From: Novosphingobium sp. FKTRR1
Lineage (GTDB): Bacteria; Pseudomonadota; Alphaproteobacteria; Sphingomonadales; Sphingomonadaceae
Length of the DNA stretch: 64,000 nucleotides
Reading direction: 5' to 3'
Assembly: GCF_020404405.1 (NCBI RefSeq)
Contig: NZ_JAIZDA010000008.1
Span: 1 to 64,000 of the forward strand
Shown here: positions 28,642 to 37,590 of the stretch, piece by piece
Numbering within the stretch: position 1 is the first letter of the stretch
How the letters are laid out: every line of letters begins with the position of its first letter
The notes under the pieces: model-generated
Database searches by the model: none
What the model was told of the DNA's origin: nothing
Seen by the model: the letters and a program-made list of their open reading frames with translations, nothing else
Position numbers and translations under genes: made by a program

Positions 28642-29619
28642 ATGACCGAACTTCCGAACCACGCGACCACGCTGATCGCCGCGCCCGATACCGAAATCGA
28701 CGTCCGCGAGACGTTCGGAATCGATATCGACATGAAGGTTCCCGCCTTTAGCCAGGCGGACGAACGTGTTCCCGACACGGACGCGAACTATGTGTTCGAC
28801 CCCGACACCACGCTGGCGATCCTTGCAGGCTTTGCCCACAACCGCCGCGTGATGGTGCAGGGCTATCACGGCACCGGCAAATCGACGCACATCGAGCAGG
28901 TGGCCGCCCGGCTGAACTGGCCGTGCATCCGCATCAACCTTGACGCGCACATCAGCCGCATCGATCTGGTCGGGCGCGACGCCATCGTGCTGCGCGATGG
29001 CCTGCAAGTCACCGAATTTCGCGAAGGTCTGCTGCCCTGGGCGCTGCAGACGCCGACCGCGCTGGTGTTCGACGAATACGATGCCGGTCGCCCCGACGTG
29101 ATGTTCGTGATCCAGCGCGTGCTGGAAACCGAGGGCAAGCTGACGCTGCTCGATCAGAACCGGGTGATCCGCCCGAACAAGTGGTTCCGCCTGTTCGCCA
29201 CCGCCAACACCGTCGGCCTCGGCGACACCAGCGGGCTGTATCACGGCACGCAGGCGATCAACCAGGGCCAGATGGACCGCTGGAATATCGTCGTCGCGCT
29301 CAATTATCTTGCGCCTGCGACCGAGATCGACATCGTCACCAAGAAGGTGCTCGGCCTCGACCCCAAGGTGGCCGCCGACATGGTGCGGGTCGCCGACTTC
29401 ACCCGCAAGGGCTTCATCGCCGGGGACATTTCCACCGTGATGAGCCCGCGCACCGTGATCAGCTGGGCGCAGAACACCGCGATCTTCAACGACGTGGGTT
29501 TCGCCTTCCGCCTGTCGTTCCTGAACAAGTGCGACGAAGCGGAGCGCGTTCTGGTGGCCGAATATTATCAGCGCGTGTTCGGCAAGGACTTGCCCGAAAG
29601 CGTCGCCAACAAGGCATAA
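28642..29619 (+). CDS. cobS: Cobaltochelatase CobS-type AAA+ ATPase
   Basis: CobS with CobT forms the AAA+ motor that drives aerobic cobalt insertion by CobN. The 325-residue product has Walker [14 protein letters not shown], Walker [12 protein letters not shown], sensor region [20 protein letters not shown], an arginine-finger region and the C-terminal lid [16 protein letters not shown]. It is full-length for CobS. No cobT or cobN is in the window; the next gene downstream is an unrelated minus-strand reductase. Confidence 0.93.
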   Translation: MTELPNHATTLIAAPDTEIDVRETFGIDIDMKVPAFSQADERVPDTDANYVFDPDTTLAILAGFAHNRRVMVQGYHGTGKSTHIEQVAARLNWPCIRINLDAHISRIDLVGRDAIVLRDGLQVTEFREGLLPWALQTPTALVFDEYDAGRPDVMFVIQRVLETEGKLTLLDQNRVIRPNKWFRLFATANTVGLGDTSGLYHGTQAINQGQMDRWNIVVALNYLAPATEIDIVTKKVLGLDPKVAADMVRVADFTRKGFIAGDISTVMSPRTVISWAQNTAIFNDVGFAFRLSFLNKCDEAERVLVAEYYQRVFGKDLPESVANKA

Positions 29620-29692
29620 CTGGCGGGGCTTAACCGGCGGGGCATGACCGGGCGAAGCATGTGCCTTGCCCGGTCGCGCAATCCGACCCCGA

Positions 29693-30808
29693 TCAGCCGT
29701 GCGGCGTGATAAGGTACTTTTCGCCCGTGCGGCGGGCGTTGTATTCCAGCACCGCGTCGCGCGTCAGCGCCTGTTCCAACGTGACTTCGGCCTTGTAATA
29801 GCTGGCGAACGTGGTCGTCAGTTCGTCGCGCACGCGCTGGCGCAGGCGACCGGCCACTTCCAGACCGGCCTTCTGCAGGAACGGGAACAGCAGGAAGCCC
29901 GACACGTCCCAGCTGAAGCCGAAGTTGCGGTTGAGGATGGTCGGCGACAAGTCGAGAGCGCCATAGATGTAGAGCTTCTTGGCCGAATTGCTGCCATACC
30001 GGCTATAGGCCGCGCCGCTGTTGGCAACCTGCTCCATCGCGCCAAGGATCTGGCTGCCCAGCCGTCCACCACCGATCGCGTCGAACGCCATCGTCGCGCC
30101 GGTCGCCCGCAACGCCGCGATCAGGTCATCGGCAAAGCTTTCGGCGCTGCTGTCGATCACGTGTTCCGCGCCGATCCCCTTGAGGATCGCCACTTGTTCG
30201 GGCGAGCGCACGATGTTGACCAGCGGCACGCCATCGGCCTGACAGATCTTCACCAGCATCTGCCCAAGGTTTGAGGCTGCCGCCGTGTGGACCAGCCCGG
30301 TGTGGCCTTCCATCCGCATCGCCTCGACAAACGACAGCGAGGTCAGCGGGTTGACGAAAGCCGACGCGCCTTGCGCCGCGGTCGTTCCGGCGGGCAGTTC
30401 AAGCACGTCACCCGCCTTCACCAGCCGATGGGTGGCGTACATGCCGCCGGGGATGGCCGTCACCCGCTTGCCCAGCAACGCCTGCGCTTCCGGAGCCTCG
30501 CCCGCCGCGATCACCGTGCCCGCGCCCTCGTTGCCTACCGGCATCGCCTCGCCATGACGGCCGGCCATCGCGCGGATCGCAGGCTCGGGCATCTGTGCCA
30601 CGATCCGGCCATCGCTGTAATCGGCGTTGGCGACGTCGGCCGGGCCGAACAGCAGGCCAAGGTCCGACGGATTGATCGGCGCGGCTTCGATCTTGATCAG
30701 GATTTCACTGCCGGTCGGCGCCGCCAGAACCTCGTCGCGCAATTCGACGATCAGGCGGCCATCGGCCTCCAGCGTCGATACCAATTGCTTTCCACGCACT
30801 TCGCCCAT
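29693..30808 (-). CDS. MDR-family quinone/enoyl reductase-like protein
   Basis: A 371-residue medium-chain dehydrogenase/reductase. It has APINPSDLGLLFG, GNEGAGTVIAAGE (the NEGxG motif of quinone oxidoreductases and enoyl-thioester reductases rather than zinc alcohol dehydrogenases), VNPLTSLSFVEAM and HTAAASNLGQMLVKICQ for nucleotide binding. The zinc-ligand cysteines of alcohol dehydrogenases are absent. Substrate unknown. It is convergent with cobS. Confidence 0.85.
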   Translation of the reverse strand: MGEVRGKQLVSTLEADGRLIVELRDEVLAAPTGSEILIKIEAAPINPSDLGLLFGPADVANADYSDGRIVAQMPEPAIRAMAGRHGEAMPVGNEGAGTVIAAGEAPEAQALLGKRVTAIPGGMYATHRLVKAGDVLELPAGTTAAQGASAFVNPLTSLSFVEAMRMEGHTGLVHTAAASNLGQMLVKICQADGVPLVNIVRSPEQVAILKGIGAEHVIDSSAESFADDLIAALRATGATMAFDAIGGGRLGSQILGAMEQVANSGAAYSRYGSNSAKKLYIYGALDLSPTILNRNFGFSWDVSGFLLFPFLQKAGLEVAGRLRQRVRDELTTTFASYYKAEVTLEQALTRDAVLEYNARRTGEKYLITPHG

Positions 30809-30809
30809 G

Positions 30810-31562
30810 TCACTCTCCCGGATATGATGCGTGGACGAAGTATAGCCCTTCGGGCGGCGCGTTAAGTCCTAATCTGCAACGGTCTTTGGCGGCAAGCGCG
30901 GCACCCATGTCGGCCACGCTCCATTCGCCGCGCCCGACCAGCACCAGACAGCCGACCATCGAGCGCACCTGATGGTGCAGAAAGCTGCGCGCCGCCGCCT
31001 CGACGATCACCCGCTCGCCCTCGCGCCGCACGTCCAGCCGGTCGAGCGTCTTGACCGGAGAGGCCGCCTGACAATGCACCGAGCGGAACGTGGTGAAGTC
31101 ATGCTTGCCCACCAGCAGTTGCGCCGCGGCCTGCATCGCCTGATGGTCCAGCGGACGGGCCACCCGCCAGGCCCGCGCCAGCTCCAGCGTCAGCGGCGCG
31201 CGACGGTTGACGATGCGGTATTCGTACGATCTGCCGGTGCACGAAAACCGCGCGTGCCAATCTTCGCTGACCTCGCGGGCCTCGATCACCGCAACCGGAT
31301 GCCCGGCAAGGCGCAAGCGCGCGCTGATCGCCTCGGACAGCCGGAACGCATCGAAATCGCGCGACAGATCAAAATGCGCGCGCATGGCCAGCGCGTGAAC
31401 CCCGGCGTCGGTACGCCCGGCGGCGTGGAGCGTGACCGCCTCGCCCACCACCGAAAAGGCCGCTTCCTCCACCGCCTGCTGCACCGTGGGGCCATGGCCC
31501 TGCCGCTGGAATCCCATGAAGGGTGTGCCATCCCATTCCAGCGTCAGTGCAAAGCGCGGCAT
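30810..31562 (-). CDS. truA: tRNA pseudouridine(38-40) synthase
   Basis: TruA makes pseudouridine at positions 38-40 of the tRNA anticodon arm. The 250-residue product opens [19 protein letters not shown], has the catalytic Asp52 in [12 protein letters not shown], then [22 protein letters not shown] and [11 protein letters not shown]. The start ATG shares one base with the fmt stop (TGATG), so it is coupled to fmt. Confidence 0.96.
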   Translation of the reverse strand: MPRFALTLEWDGTPFMGFQRQGHGPTVQQAVEEAAFSVVGEAVTLHAAGRTDAGVHALAMRAHFDLSRDFDAFRLSEAISARLRLAGHPVAVIEAREVSEDWHARFSCTGRSYEYRIVNRRAPLTLELARAWRVARPLDHQAMQAAAQLLVGKHDFTTFRSVHCQAASPVKTLDRLDVRREGERVIVEAAARSFLHHQVRSMVGCLVLVGRGEWSVADMGAALAAKDRCRLGLNAPPEGLYFVHASYPGE

Positions 31563-32467
31563 CAGCCCAGCACCGTGCCGGCGGGGATGGCGCGGCCGCG
31601 CAACAGCGCCGCGGTGTCCATCGCCGGACGACCCGCGCGCTGCACCTGCAACGGACGCAAGGCGCCTTGCCCGCACGCGATGGTCAGTCCGTCATCGAGC
31701 ACGGTTCCCGGCGAACCATCTGCATCCACCACCTCTGCCGCCAGCACGCGATAACGCTCTCCCTCAAGCTCGAAGAACGCCCCCGGCCCCGGCGCAAAGG
31801 CGCGCACCTGCCGCTCCACCGCGCCTGCGCCTTGCGTGAAATCCAGACGGCTCTCCGCCTTGTCGATCTTCGCGGCATAGGTCACGCCAAGTTCGGGCTG
31901 CGGCACCGGGGGATGGCCGGGCAGATCGGCGAGCACCGCGACCATCAGCCGCGCACCCGCCTCGGCGATGTCCTGCGTCAATTCGCCCGCTGTCTTACCC
32001 GCAACCGGTGTGGCCCACGTCGCCAGCATCGGCCCGGTATCGAGCCCGCGCTCCATCTGCATGATGGTGACGCCTGTTTCGATATCCCCCGCCAGAATCG
32101 CGCGCTGCACCGGCGCCGCCCCGCGCCAGCGCGGCAACAGCGAGCCATGGACGTTCAGGCACCCCAGACGCGGCGCGGCCAGCACCGGCACCGGCAGGAT
32201 CAGGCCATAGGCCGCAACCACTGCTACATCGGCCTGCAACGCGGCAAAGGCGGCCTGCTCGTCCGCGCCCTTCAGCGAAACCGGCGTGCGCACCGCGATC
32301 CCCAGCGCCTCGGCCGCCAGTTGCACCGGCGAGGGCTGCAGCTTCTTGCCCCGCCCCGCCGGGCGCGGTGGCTGGCTATAGGCGGCGACCACCTGATGCC
32401 CGGCATCGACCAGCGCGCGCAGGCTGGGCACGGCAAAGTCCGGGGTTCCCATGAAGATGATGCGCAT
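31562..32467 (-). CDS. fmt: Methionyl-tRNA formyltransferase
   Basis: Fmt formylates initiator Met-tRNA using 10-formyltetrahydrofolate. The 301-residue product begins [19 protein letters not shown], has the folate/catalytic core [20 protein letters not shown] with Asn and His, an Asp in [12 protein letters not shown], and the C-terminal anticodon-side domain from about residue 205. It is divergent from recR; def, its usual partner in fMet turnover, is 1 kb away on the other strand rather than adjacent. Confidence 0.96.
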   Translation of the reverse strand: MRIIFMGTPDFAVPSLRALVDAGHQVVAAYSQPPRPAGRGKKLQPSPVQLAAEALGIAVRTPVSLKGADEQAAFAALQADVAVVAAYGLILPVPVLAAPRLGCLNVHGSLLPRWRGAAPVQRAILAGDIETGVTIMQMERGLDTGPMLATWATPVAGKTAGELTQDIAEAGARLMVAVLADLPGHPPVPQPELGVTYAAKIDKAESRLDFTQGAGAVERQVRAFAPGPGAFFELEGERYRVLAAEVVDADGSPGTVLDDGLTIACGQGALRPLQVQRAGRPAMDTAALLRGRAIPAGTVLG

Positions 32468-32503
32468 TGCCTGAAAAGTGCCTTCCGTTTTGCCGGATTG
32501 GCC

Positions 32504-32517
32504 CTATCTCCCAGCCC
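32504..32517 (+). promoter_or_regulatory. Putative -10 of recR, leaderless
   Basis: CTATCT at 32504-32509 lies 8 bases before the recR ATG; the block CCTATCTCCCAGCC ahead of the ATG is repeated almost exactly ahead of def. No Shine-Dalgarno is present. The -35 is weak. Confidence 0.35.
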
Positions 32518-33114
32518 ATGGCATCGCAAGAGATCGAGGCGCTGAGCGGCGCATTGGCCCGCCTTCCCGGACTGGGCCCGCGTTCGGCGCGGCGCGCGGT
32601 GCTGTGGCTGATCAAACGGCGCGAGACCGCGCTTGACCAACTGGTCGATGCGCTTGCGGTGGTGCGCGAGCGGCTGGTCGAGTGCGACACCTGCGGCAAC
32701 GTCGACACCGCCAACCCTTGCGGTATCTGCACCGACACCCGCCGCGATGCGCGCGCCATCTGCGTGGTCGAGGAAGTGGCCGACTTGTGGGCGCTCGATC
32801 GCGCGCGGCTGTTCACCGGCAAGTACCACGTGCTCGGCGGGCGCCTGTCTGCATTGGAAGGCGTGCGCCCCGAAGACCTGACCATCGGCAGCCTGCTCGA
32901 CCGCGTGGCCAAAGGCGGCATCGACGAGGTGGTGCTGGCGATGAACGCCACGCTCGAAGGGCAGACCACCGCGCACTACATCGCCGAACGGCTCGAAACC
33001 TTCCCCATCCGCGTGACCCAGCTCGCCCACGGACTACCCGTCGGCGGCGAACTCGATTACCTTGATGAGGGCACTTTGGCTCAGGCGCTGCGCGCGCGGC
33101 GACCGGTGGGTTGA
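32518..33114 (+). CDS. recR: Recombination protein RecR
   Basis: RecR acts with RecF/RecO to load RecA at single-strand gaps. The 198-residue product has the N-terminal HhH ([19 protein letters not shown]), a zinc finger Cys56-x2-Cys59 ... Cys68-x2-Cys71, a Toprim domain ([39 protein letters not shown]) and the C-terminal [22 protein letters not shown] end ([12 protein letters not shown]). The start ATG at 32518 follows a probable leaderless promoter. Confidence 0.96.
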   Translation: MASQEIEALSGALARLPGLGPRSARRAVLWLIKRRETALDQLVDALAVVRERLVECDTCGNVDTANPCGICTDTRRDARAICVVEEVADLWALDRARLFTGKYHVLGGRLSALEGVRPEDLTIGSLLDRVAKGGIDEVVLAMNATLEGQTTAHYIAERLETFPIRVTQLAHGLPVGGELDYLDEGTLAQALRARRPVG

Positions 33115-33132
33115 ACGCAGGGAGGCCTGCAG

Positions 33133-33474
33133 ATGGCGGTACAAGGCATTGGCGGTTACTTTTTCCGCGCGAACGATCCCGAAGCGCTCGCCGCATGGTA
33201 TGCCGAACATCTGGGCATGGGCCCGGAATGGGAGCAACAGGCGGGGCCGACGGTCATTCAGCCTTTCCCCGCCGATTCCGCCTATTTCCCCCTTGTGCGT
33301 CAGGCCATGCTCAATTTGCGGGTGGACGACCTGCCGGGGATGATCGCAAAGCTTGAGGCATCCGGCATCGCTGTCGAACGCAACCCCGACTGGGATGGCG
33401 TCTATGGCTCGTTTGCCCGGATCACCGACCCGGAGGGCAATCCGATCGAATTGTGGGAGCCGCGATCAGTCTGA
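33133..33474 (+). CDS. Small VOC/glyoxalase-like protein
   Basis: A single-domain, 113-residue VOC protein: GYFFRANDPEALAAWYAEHL at the N-terminus and FARITDPEGNPIELWEP with the metal-site glutamate at the end. GGAGG lies about 8 bases before the ATG. It lies between recR and def on the same strand. Proteins of this size are often dimers; the substrate is unknown. Confidence 0.85.
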   Translation: MAVQGIGGYFFRANDPEALAAWYAEHLGMGPEWEQQAGPTVIQPFPADSAYFPLVRQAMLNLRVDDLPGMIAKLEASGIAVERNPDWDGVYGSFARITDPEGNPIELWEPRSV

Positions 33475-33488
33475 TCGCATTCCACCGC

Positions 33489-33516
33489 TTGCGAGTCGGC
33501 CCCGTGTTGCCTATCT
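33489..33516 (+). promoter_or_regulatory. Putative def promoter, leaderless
   Basis: TTGCGA (33489-33494), 16 bases, CTATCT (33511-33516), with the def ATG at 33524 only 7 bases beyond the -10. No Shine-Dalgarno. The -10 block matches that ahead of recR. Confidence 0.4.
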
Positions 33517-33523
33517 CCCAGCC

Positions 33524-34093
33524 ATGGCCATTCGCGAGATCATCGAAGTTCCGGACCCGCGCCTCAAGCAGGTTTCCGCCCCCGTCACCGCGTTCGACGA
33601 CGAGCTGCGCACGCTCGTCGCCGACATGTTCGAGACGATGTACGATGCCCCCGGCATCGGCCTCGCCGCGATTCAGGTGGGCGTGCCCTTGCGCGTGCTG
33701 GTGATCGACCTGCAGCCCGATGACCCCGATGCCGAACCCGAAGTGTGCACAGCGCACGGCGGCCACCACCATCACCACCAGCCGACCAAGAAGGAACCGC
33801 GGGTGTTCATCAACCCCGAAATCCTCGAACCGTCGGCGGAACTGACCCTCTATCAGGAAGGCTGCCTCTCGGTTCCTGACATCTATGCCGAGGTCGAGCG
33901 CCCCGCGCGCATCCGCGCCCGCTGGCAGGATCTTGACGGCAACGTCCACGAACAGGACATCGACGACCTGCTGGCCACCTGCCTGCAGCACGAGATGGAC
34001 CATCTCGAAGGCATCCTGTTCATCGACCGCCTGTCGCGCCTCAAGCGCGGTATCGCCTTGCGCAAACTGGAAAAGCTGCGCCGCGTGGCGTGA
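33524..34093 (+). CDS. def: Peptide deformylase with His-rich insertion
   Basis: Def removes the formyl group from nascent polypeptides. The 189-residue product has motif 1 GIGLAAIQVG, motif 2 EGCLSVP (Cys114 metal ligand) and motif 3 QHEMDHLEG (His156, Glu157, His160). Between strands, about residues 75-90, lies an insertion TAHGGHHHHHQPTKK with six histidines in eight positions, not part of the common def core. It could bind metal, or be a neutral loop. The start at 33524 gives MAIREIIEVPDPRLK. Confidence 0.95.
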   Translation: MAIREIIEVPDPRLKQVSAPVTAFDDELRTLVADMFETMYDAPGIGLAAIQVGVPLRVLVIDLQPDDPDAEPEVCTAHGGHHHHHQPTKKEPRVFINPEILEPSAELTLYQEGCLSVPDIYAEVERPARIRARWQDLDGNVHEQDIDDLLATCLQHEMDHLEGILFIDRLSRLKRGIALRKLEKLRRVA

Positions 34094-34103
34094 TGCCAGG
34101 GTC

Positions 34104-34125
34104 TGGAGCGGGGTTTTCCGCTCCA
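34104..34125. terminator. Hairpin downstream of def
   Basis: TGGAGCGG and CCGCTCCA form an 8-bp stem with loop GGTTTT, extended by outer CCAG/CTGG. There is no T-run, so termination is only suggested. Confidence 0.4.
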
Positions 34126-34197
34126 ATCTGGCGCAGCCGGTTGCATTGAGGGATCGCGCAGGATAGGTTCACGCTTCGTTCCAGATTGAGGCGCTGC

Positions 34198-35820
34198 GTG
34201 ACTTCACCGATTCTCCTTGTGATTCTTGTGCTTGTCGCTGCTGGCGTCGGGCTTGCTGTGGGATTCTTCCTTGGCGGCAGAACCGGCGCCGAGTGGAGGG
34301 CCCGCGCCGACTCGCGCGAGGTTGAGGCGCGCGAGATGGAGGGCAAGGTCAAGGCGATGACCGTGGACCTTGCCGCCACCTCCGAACGAGCAAAGCTGCT
34401 CGATCAGGTCGCCGCCGAACTCGCCGCAGTCCGTGCCAGCCGCGACGAATTGTCCCCAGCACTTGCCGCCGCGCAGGCCCGGCTGGGTGAACTGGACGGT
34501 CTGCGCGCCGAACTCGCGCAACTCGCCGCAGATCGCGCCACCATCCGCGAAGAGCGCGATGCGCTGCGTCCCGCGCTCGCCACGGCGCAAGCCCGCGCCG
34601 CTGAAGGCGACATCGCCCGCGCCGAACTCATCACGATTCGCGCCGACCGTGACGCCGCCCGCACCGAACTTGAGCGGTTGAAGGCCGACGCCGGACACTT
34701 CGACGAACAGAAGCGCCTGCTGGTCGAAGCGCAGGAGGCACTGCGCAAGGAATTCGAGAACGCCGGCAACAAAGTGCTGGAAAAGGCGCAGGAAAGCTTC
34801 CTCACCCGTGCCAGCGCCCGGTTCGAGGAAAGCGAGAAGAGCGCCTCCGAACGGCTGAAAGCGCTGCTTGCCCCCGTCGACCAGCGCCTGAAAAGCTATG
34901 AGGAACAAGTCGGCAAGCTGGAAAAGGACCGCGTCGATGCGTTCGGCAATCTGGGCGGGTTGATCCAGTCGATGCGCGATGGACAGGAAGCGGTGCGCAC
35001 CGCCGCGCTGCAACTGGGCAACAGCTTGCGCAACGGCCCCAAGACACGCGGCCGCTGGGGCGAACTGCAACTGCGCAACGTGCTCGAACAGTGTGGCCTT
35101 GCCGAACACACCGACTTCGTGACCGAACAGTCGGTCGAGACCGACGAAGGACGGCTGCGTCCCGACGCCATCGTGCGCATTCCCGGTAACAAGTTGCTGG
35201 TGATCGACGCCAAAGTCTCGCTCAACGCCTATCAGGATGCGTTTGAAGCCGCTGACGATGACGCGCGCCTGATCGCGCTCAACGCCCACGTCCAGTCGAT
35301 GCGCAACCACATCCAGACGCTCGGTGCCAAAAGCTACCAGAGCCAGTTTGCCGAGGCGCCCGATTACGTCCTCATGTTCGTACCCGGCGAACACTTCATC
35401 GCCGCCGCGCTTGAGCGCGATCCCGCGCTGTGGGACTTCGCCTTTGAACGGCGCGTACTGCTCGCAAGCCCGACCAACCTTGTCGCCATCGCCCGCACCG
35501 TCGCCCAAGTCTGGCGGCAGGACGGGCTCGCCCGCGAAGCGCGCGAAATCGGCAAGATGGGCGGCGAGCTTTACGACCGGCTCGCGGTCGCGGCCGAACA
35601 TCTCAAGCGCGTCGGTTCAGGGCTGGACAGCGCGGTCAGCAACTACAACAAGTTCGTCGGCAGCTTCGAACGCAACGTGCTGTCAGCCGGCAAACGCCTG
35701 CGCGACAAGCACATCGAAATCGGCAAGCGCGAGATCGAGGACGTGCCGCTCGTCGAAAGCGCGCCACGCTACGCCGACGCGTCTAACGAGACACCCGCGC
35801 TGCCCGAGGCGGCGGAGTGA
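34198..35820 (+). CDS. rmuC: DNA recombination protein RmuC
   Basis: A 540-residue protein with an N-terminal membrane segment (ILLVILVLVAAGVGLAVGFF), a long predicted coiled coil (about residues 30-210, repeated AxLAAxRAxRDEL patterns) and a C-terminal RmuC domain related to PD-(D/E)xK nucleases (RGRWGELQLRNVLEQCGL, RPDAIVRIPGNKLLVIDAKV, LMFVPGEHFIAAAL). RmuC limits inverted-repeat rearrangement; the biochemistry is not settled. GTG at 34198, with GAGG 6 bases upstream, is preferred to an in-frame TTG at 34186. Confidence 0.93.
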   Translation: MTSPILLVILVLVAAGVGLAVGFFLGGRTGAEWRARADSREVEAREMEGKVKAMTVDLAATSERAKLLDQVAAELAAVRASRDELSPALAAAQARLGELDGLRAELAQLAADRATIREERDALRPALATAQARAAEGDIARAELITIRADRDAARTELERLKADAGHFDEQKRLLVEAQEALRKEFENAGNKVLEKAQESFLTRASARFEESEKSASERLKALLAPVDQRLKSYEEQVGKLEKDRVDAFGNLGGLIQSMRDGQEAVRTAALQLGNSLRNGPKTRGRWGELQLRNVLEQCGLAEHTDFVTEQSVETDEGRLRPDAIVRIPGNKLLVIDAKVSLNAYQDAFEAADDDARLIALNAHVQSMRNHIQTLGAKSYQSQFAEAPDYVLMFVPGEHFIAAALERDPALWDFAFERRVLLASPTNLVAIARTVAQVWRQDGLAREAREIGKMGGELYDRLAVAAEHLKRVGSGLDSAVSNYNKFVGSFERNVLSAGKRLRDKHIEIGKREIEDVPLVESAPRYADASNETPALPEAAE

Positions 35821-35835
35821 TGCCCTGTCCGGCAA

Positions 35836-36639
35836 TCAGCCCCCCAGCGTCGCCAGTACCTCATAGGCCAGCACCGCGCCCGCGATTGCAGCGTTGAGGC
35901 TGTCGGCGCGGCCTTTCATCGGCATCGTCACGCGCAAGTCGCAGGCGAGTTCGTAATCCTCGGGAAGCCCGCGCGATTCGTTGCCGACCAGGACGAAGCA
36001 GGGCGCAGCGTAAGGCGCGCCGCGATAGGGCACCGCATCGCGCAAGCTGGCGGCGACCAGCTGCCCCTGCCCGGCACGCAACCATGGCAGGAATTCGTCC
36101 CAGCGCGCTTGTGCAAGGGCGACGGTGAACAGGCCGCCCATGCTGGCACGCACCGCCTCTACCGAGAAGGGATCGACGCAATCGTCGATCAGGATCAGGC
36201 CGCCAGCACCCACCGCATCGGCGGTGCGCAGCATCGTGCCAAGGTTGCCGGGATCGCGCATCGCCTGCGCCACCAGCCAGATCGGCGCTGCGGCCGGATC
36301 GATCCGATCGAGCCCGGTGTCCCATTCGGCATAGACCCCGGCGACCGACTGCGGGTTGTCCTTGCCAGTGACTTTGGCCAGCAGTTCGATCGGCAATTCG
36401 AGCACTTCGCCGCCCGCCGCCTCGACCGCGTGTTCGAGTTCATCGAGCAGCGGATGAGCCTCGCGCCCTTGCGCCATCAGCAGCAGTTCGGGAATGCGGC
36501 CGGCAATGCGCGCGTCGGTCAGCAGGCGCAGCCCCTCGGCCAGAAAGCGCCCTTCGCGGCGGCGGTGCTTCTTGTCGCGCAGGGCGCGCACGGCCTTGAC
36601 AGTTGGGTTGGAAAATCCGGTGATCGTCTTGCGTGGCAT
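35836..36639 (-). CDS. SpoU-family RNA 2'-O-methyltransferase
   Basis: A 267-residue SPOUT enzyme. An N-terminal substrate-binding domain (NPTVKAVRALRDKKHRRREGRF) is followed by the knotted SAM-binding domain: motif 1 QAMRDPGNLGTMLRTADA, motif 2 FVLVGNESRGLPEDY and motif 3 MPMKGRADSLNAAIAGAVL. The target is probably a 23S rRNA or tRNA ribose, as for TrmH/RlmB relatives; not determinable here. The start at 36639 gives MPRKTITGFSNP. It is convergent with rmuC. Confidence 0.9.
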   Translation of the reverse strand: MPRKTITGFSNPTVKAVRALRDKKHRRREGRFLAEGLRLLTDARIAGRIPELLLMAQGREAHPLLDELEHAVEAAGGEVLELPIELLAKVTGKDNPQSVAGVYAEWDTGLDRIDPAAAPIWLVAQAMRDPGNLGTMLRTADAVGAGGLILIDDCVDPFSVEAVRASMGGLFTVALAQARWDEFLPWLRAGQGQLVAASLRDAVPYRGAPYAAPCFVLVGNESRGLPEDYELACDLRVTMPMKGRADSLNAAIAGAVLAYEVLATLGG

Positions 36640-36690
36640 TGCCGCCCCATGCGCCAGCAACGGCCGCGCTGCAAGGCGCTGGCCGCGCGA

Positions 36691-36987
36691 TCAGTCCTCG
36701 CCGAAACCGTCTTTGACCAGACCGGCGACTTTGGCAAGGATCGGCTCGACATCGGCGTCCGGTCCGGTGACGACGATCTCGATCGTGTCGCCTCTGGCCG
36801 CGCCCAGCATCATCAGCCCGAGGATGGAACCGCCATTGGCGTCGGTGCCGTCCTTGCTGACGATGACCCCATAGCCTTCGGGCAGTTTGGCAACCGCATT
36901 GACGAACTTCGCGCTCGCCCGCGCATGAAGGCCGCGTTCATTGACGATGGTAACCGTCTCGCGCGCAATATTGGCCGGGTCAGCCAT
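36691..36987 (-). CDS. ptsH: Phosphocarrier protein HPr
   Basis: A 98-residue HPr. The phosphorylated His21 is in ERGLHARASAKFVN and the regulatory Ser54 in ANGGSILGLMMLGA. The presence of that serine fits with the hprK gene upstream. With EIIA-Man and no sugar permease genes it belongs to a regulatory phosphotransfer chain typical of alphaproteobacteria. The ORF start chosen (36987) removes an implausible N-terminal extension that overlaps the EIIA gene. Confidence 0.95.
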   Translation of the reverse strand: MADPANIARETVTIVNERGLHARASAKFVNAVAKLPEGYGVIVSKDGTDANGGSILGLMMLGAARGDTIEIVVTGPDADVEPILAKVAGLVKDGFGED

Positions 36988-37003
36988 CAACTTCAGCCAT
37001 CGA

Positions 37004-37408
37004 TCATGCGTCCTGTCCCAGGAATTCCGAAGCAATCGTAATGTAATTGCGCCCGGCATCGCGTGCCGCTGCCGTCGCTTCGCGCACGCCCATGCACGAG
37101 CGCGCCTTGGCCAAGCGGATCAGCATCGGCAGGTTGATGCCAGCGATAACCTCGACCTTGCCCGCCTGCATCAACGAGATGGCAAGGTTTGACGGCGTGC
37201 CGCCGAACAAGTCGGTCAGCACGATCACGCCCTCGCCACTGTCGACCCGGCGAATGGCGTCGGCGATTTCGCGACGTCGCTTTTCCATGTCGTCATTGGG
37301 GCCGATGCAGACACCGACGATGTCCTTTTGTCGCCCGACAACATGCTCCATCGCGTGGATGAATTCGTCGGCGAGGGCGCCATGGGTTACAAGGATTAGA
37401 CCGATCAT
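37004..37408 (-). CDS. PTS EIIA component, mannose/fructose type
   Basis: A 134-residue EIIA-Man domain protein. The phosphorylated residue is His9 in MIGLILVTHGALADEF; VIVLTDLFGGTPSNLAISLM is the family core. It probably receives phosphate from HPr (next gene, 16-base gap) and works as a regulator, since no EIIB/C/D genes are present. The gene order hprK-rapZ-EIIA-ptsH is conserved in related genomes (established knowledge). Confidence 0.94.
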   Translation of the reverse strand: MIGLILVTHGALADEFIHAMEHVVGRQKDIVGVCIGPNDDMEKRRREIADAIRRVDSGEGVIVLTDLFGGTPSNLAISLMQAGKVEVIAGINLPMLIRLAKARSCMGVREATAAARDAGRNYITIASEFLGQDA

Positions 37409-37590
37409 GAACGGAACTGGCTCCGAAGGGCAGCCATCAGACCCCGAAAATGCGGGCCTGTGACCGACGGCACGGGATCATCGCAAATGCGAGACCTCCG
37501 GCAACCCGAATCACTGTCTTTCAGTGTGCATTCCATCCCACGGACCTGATTGTTCTTATGGTTCAAGACTATGGCATTGTACGTAAGACA

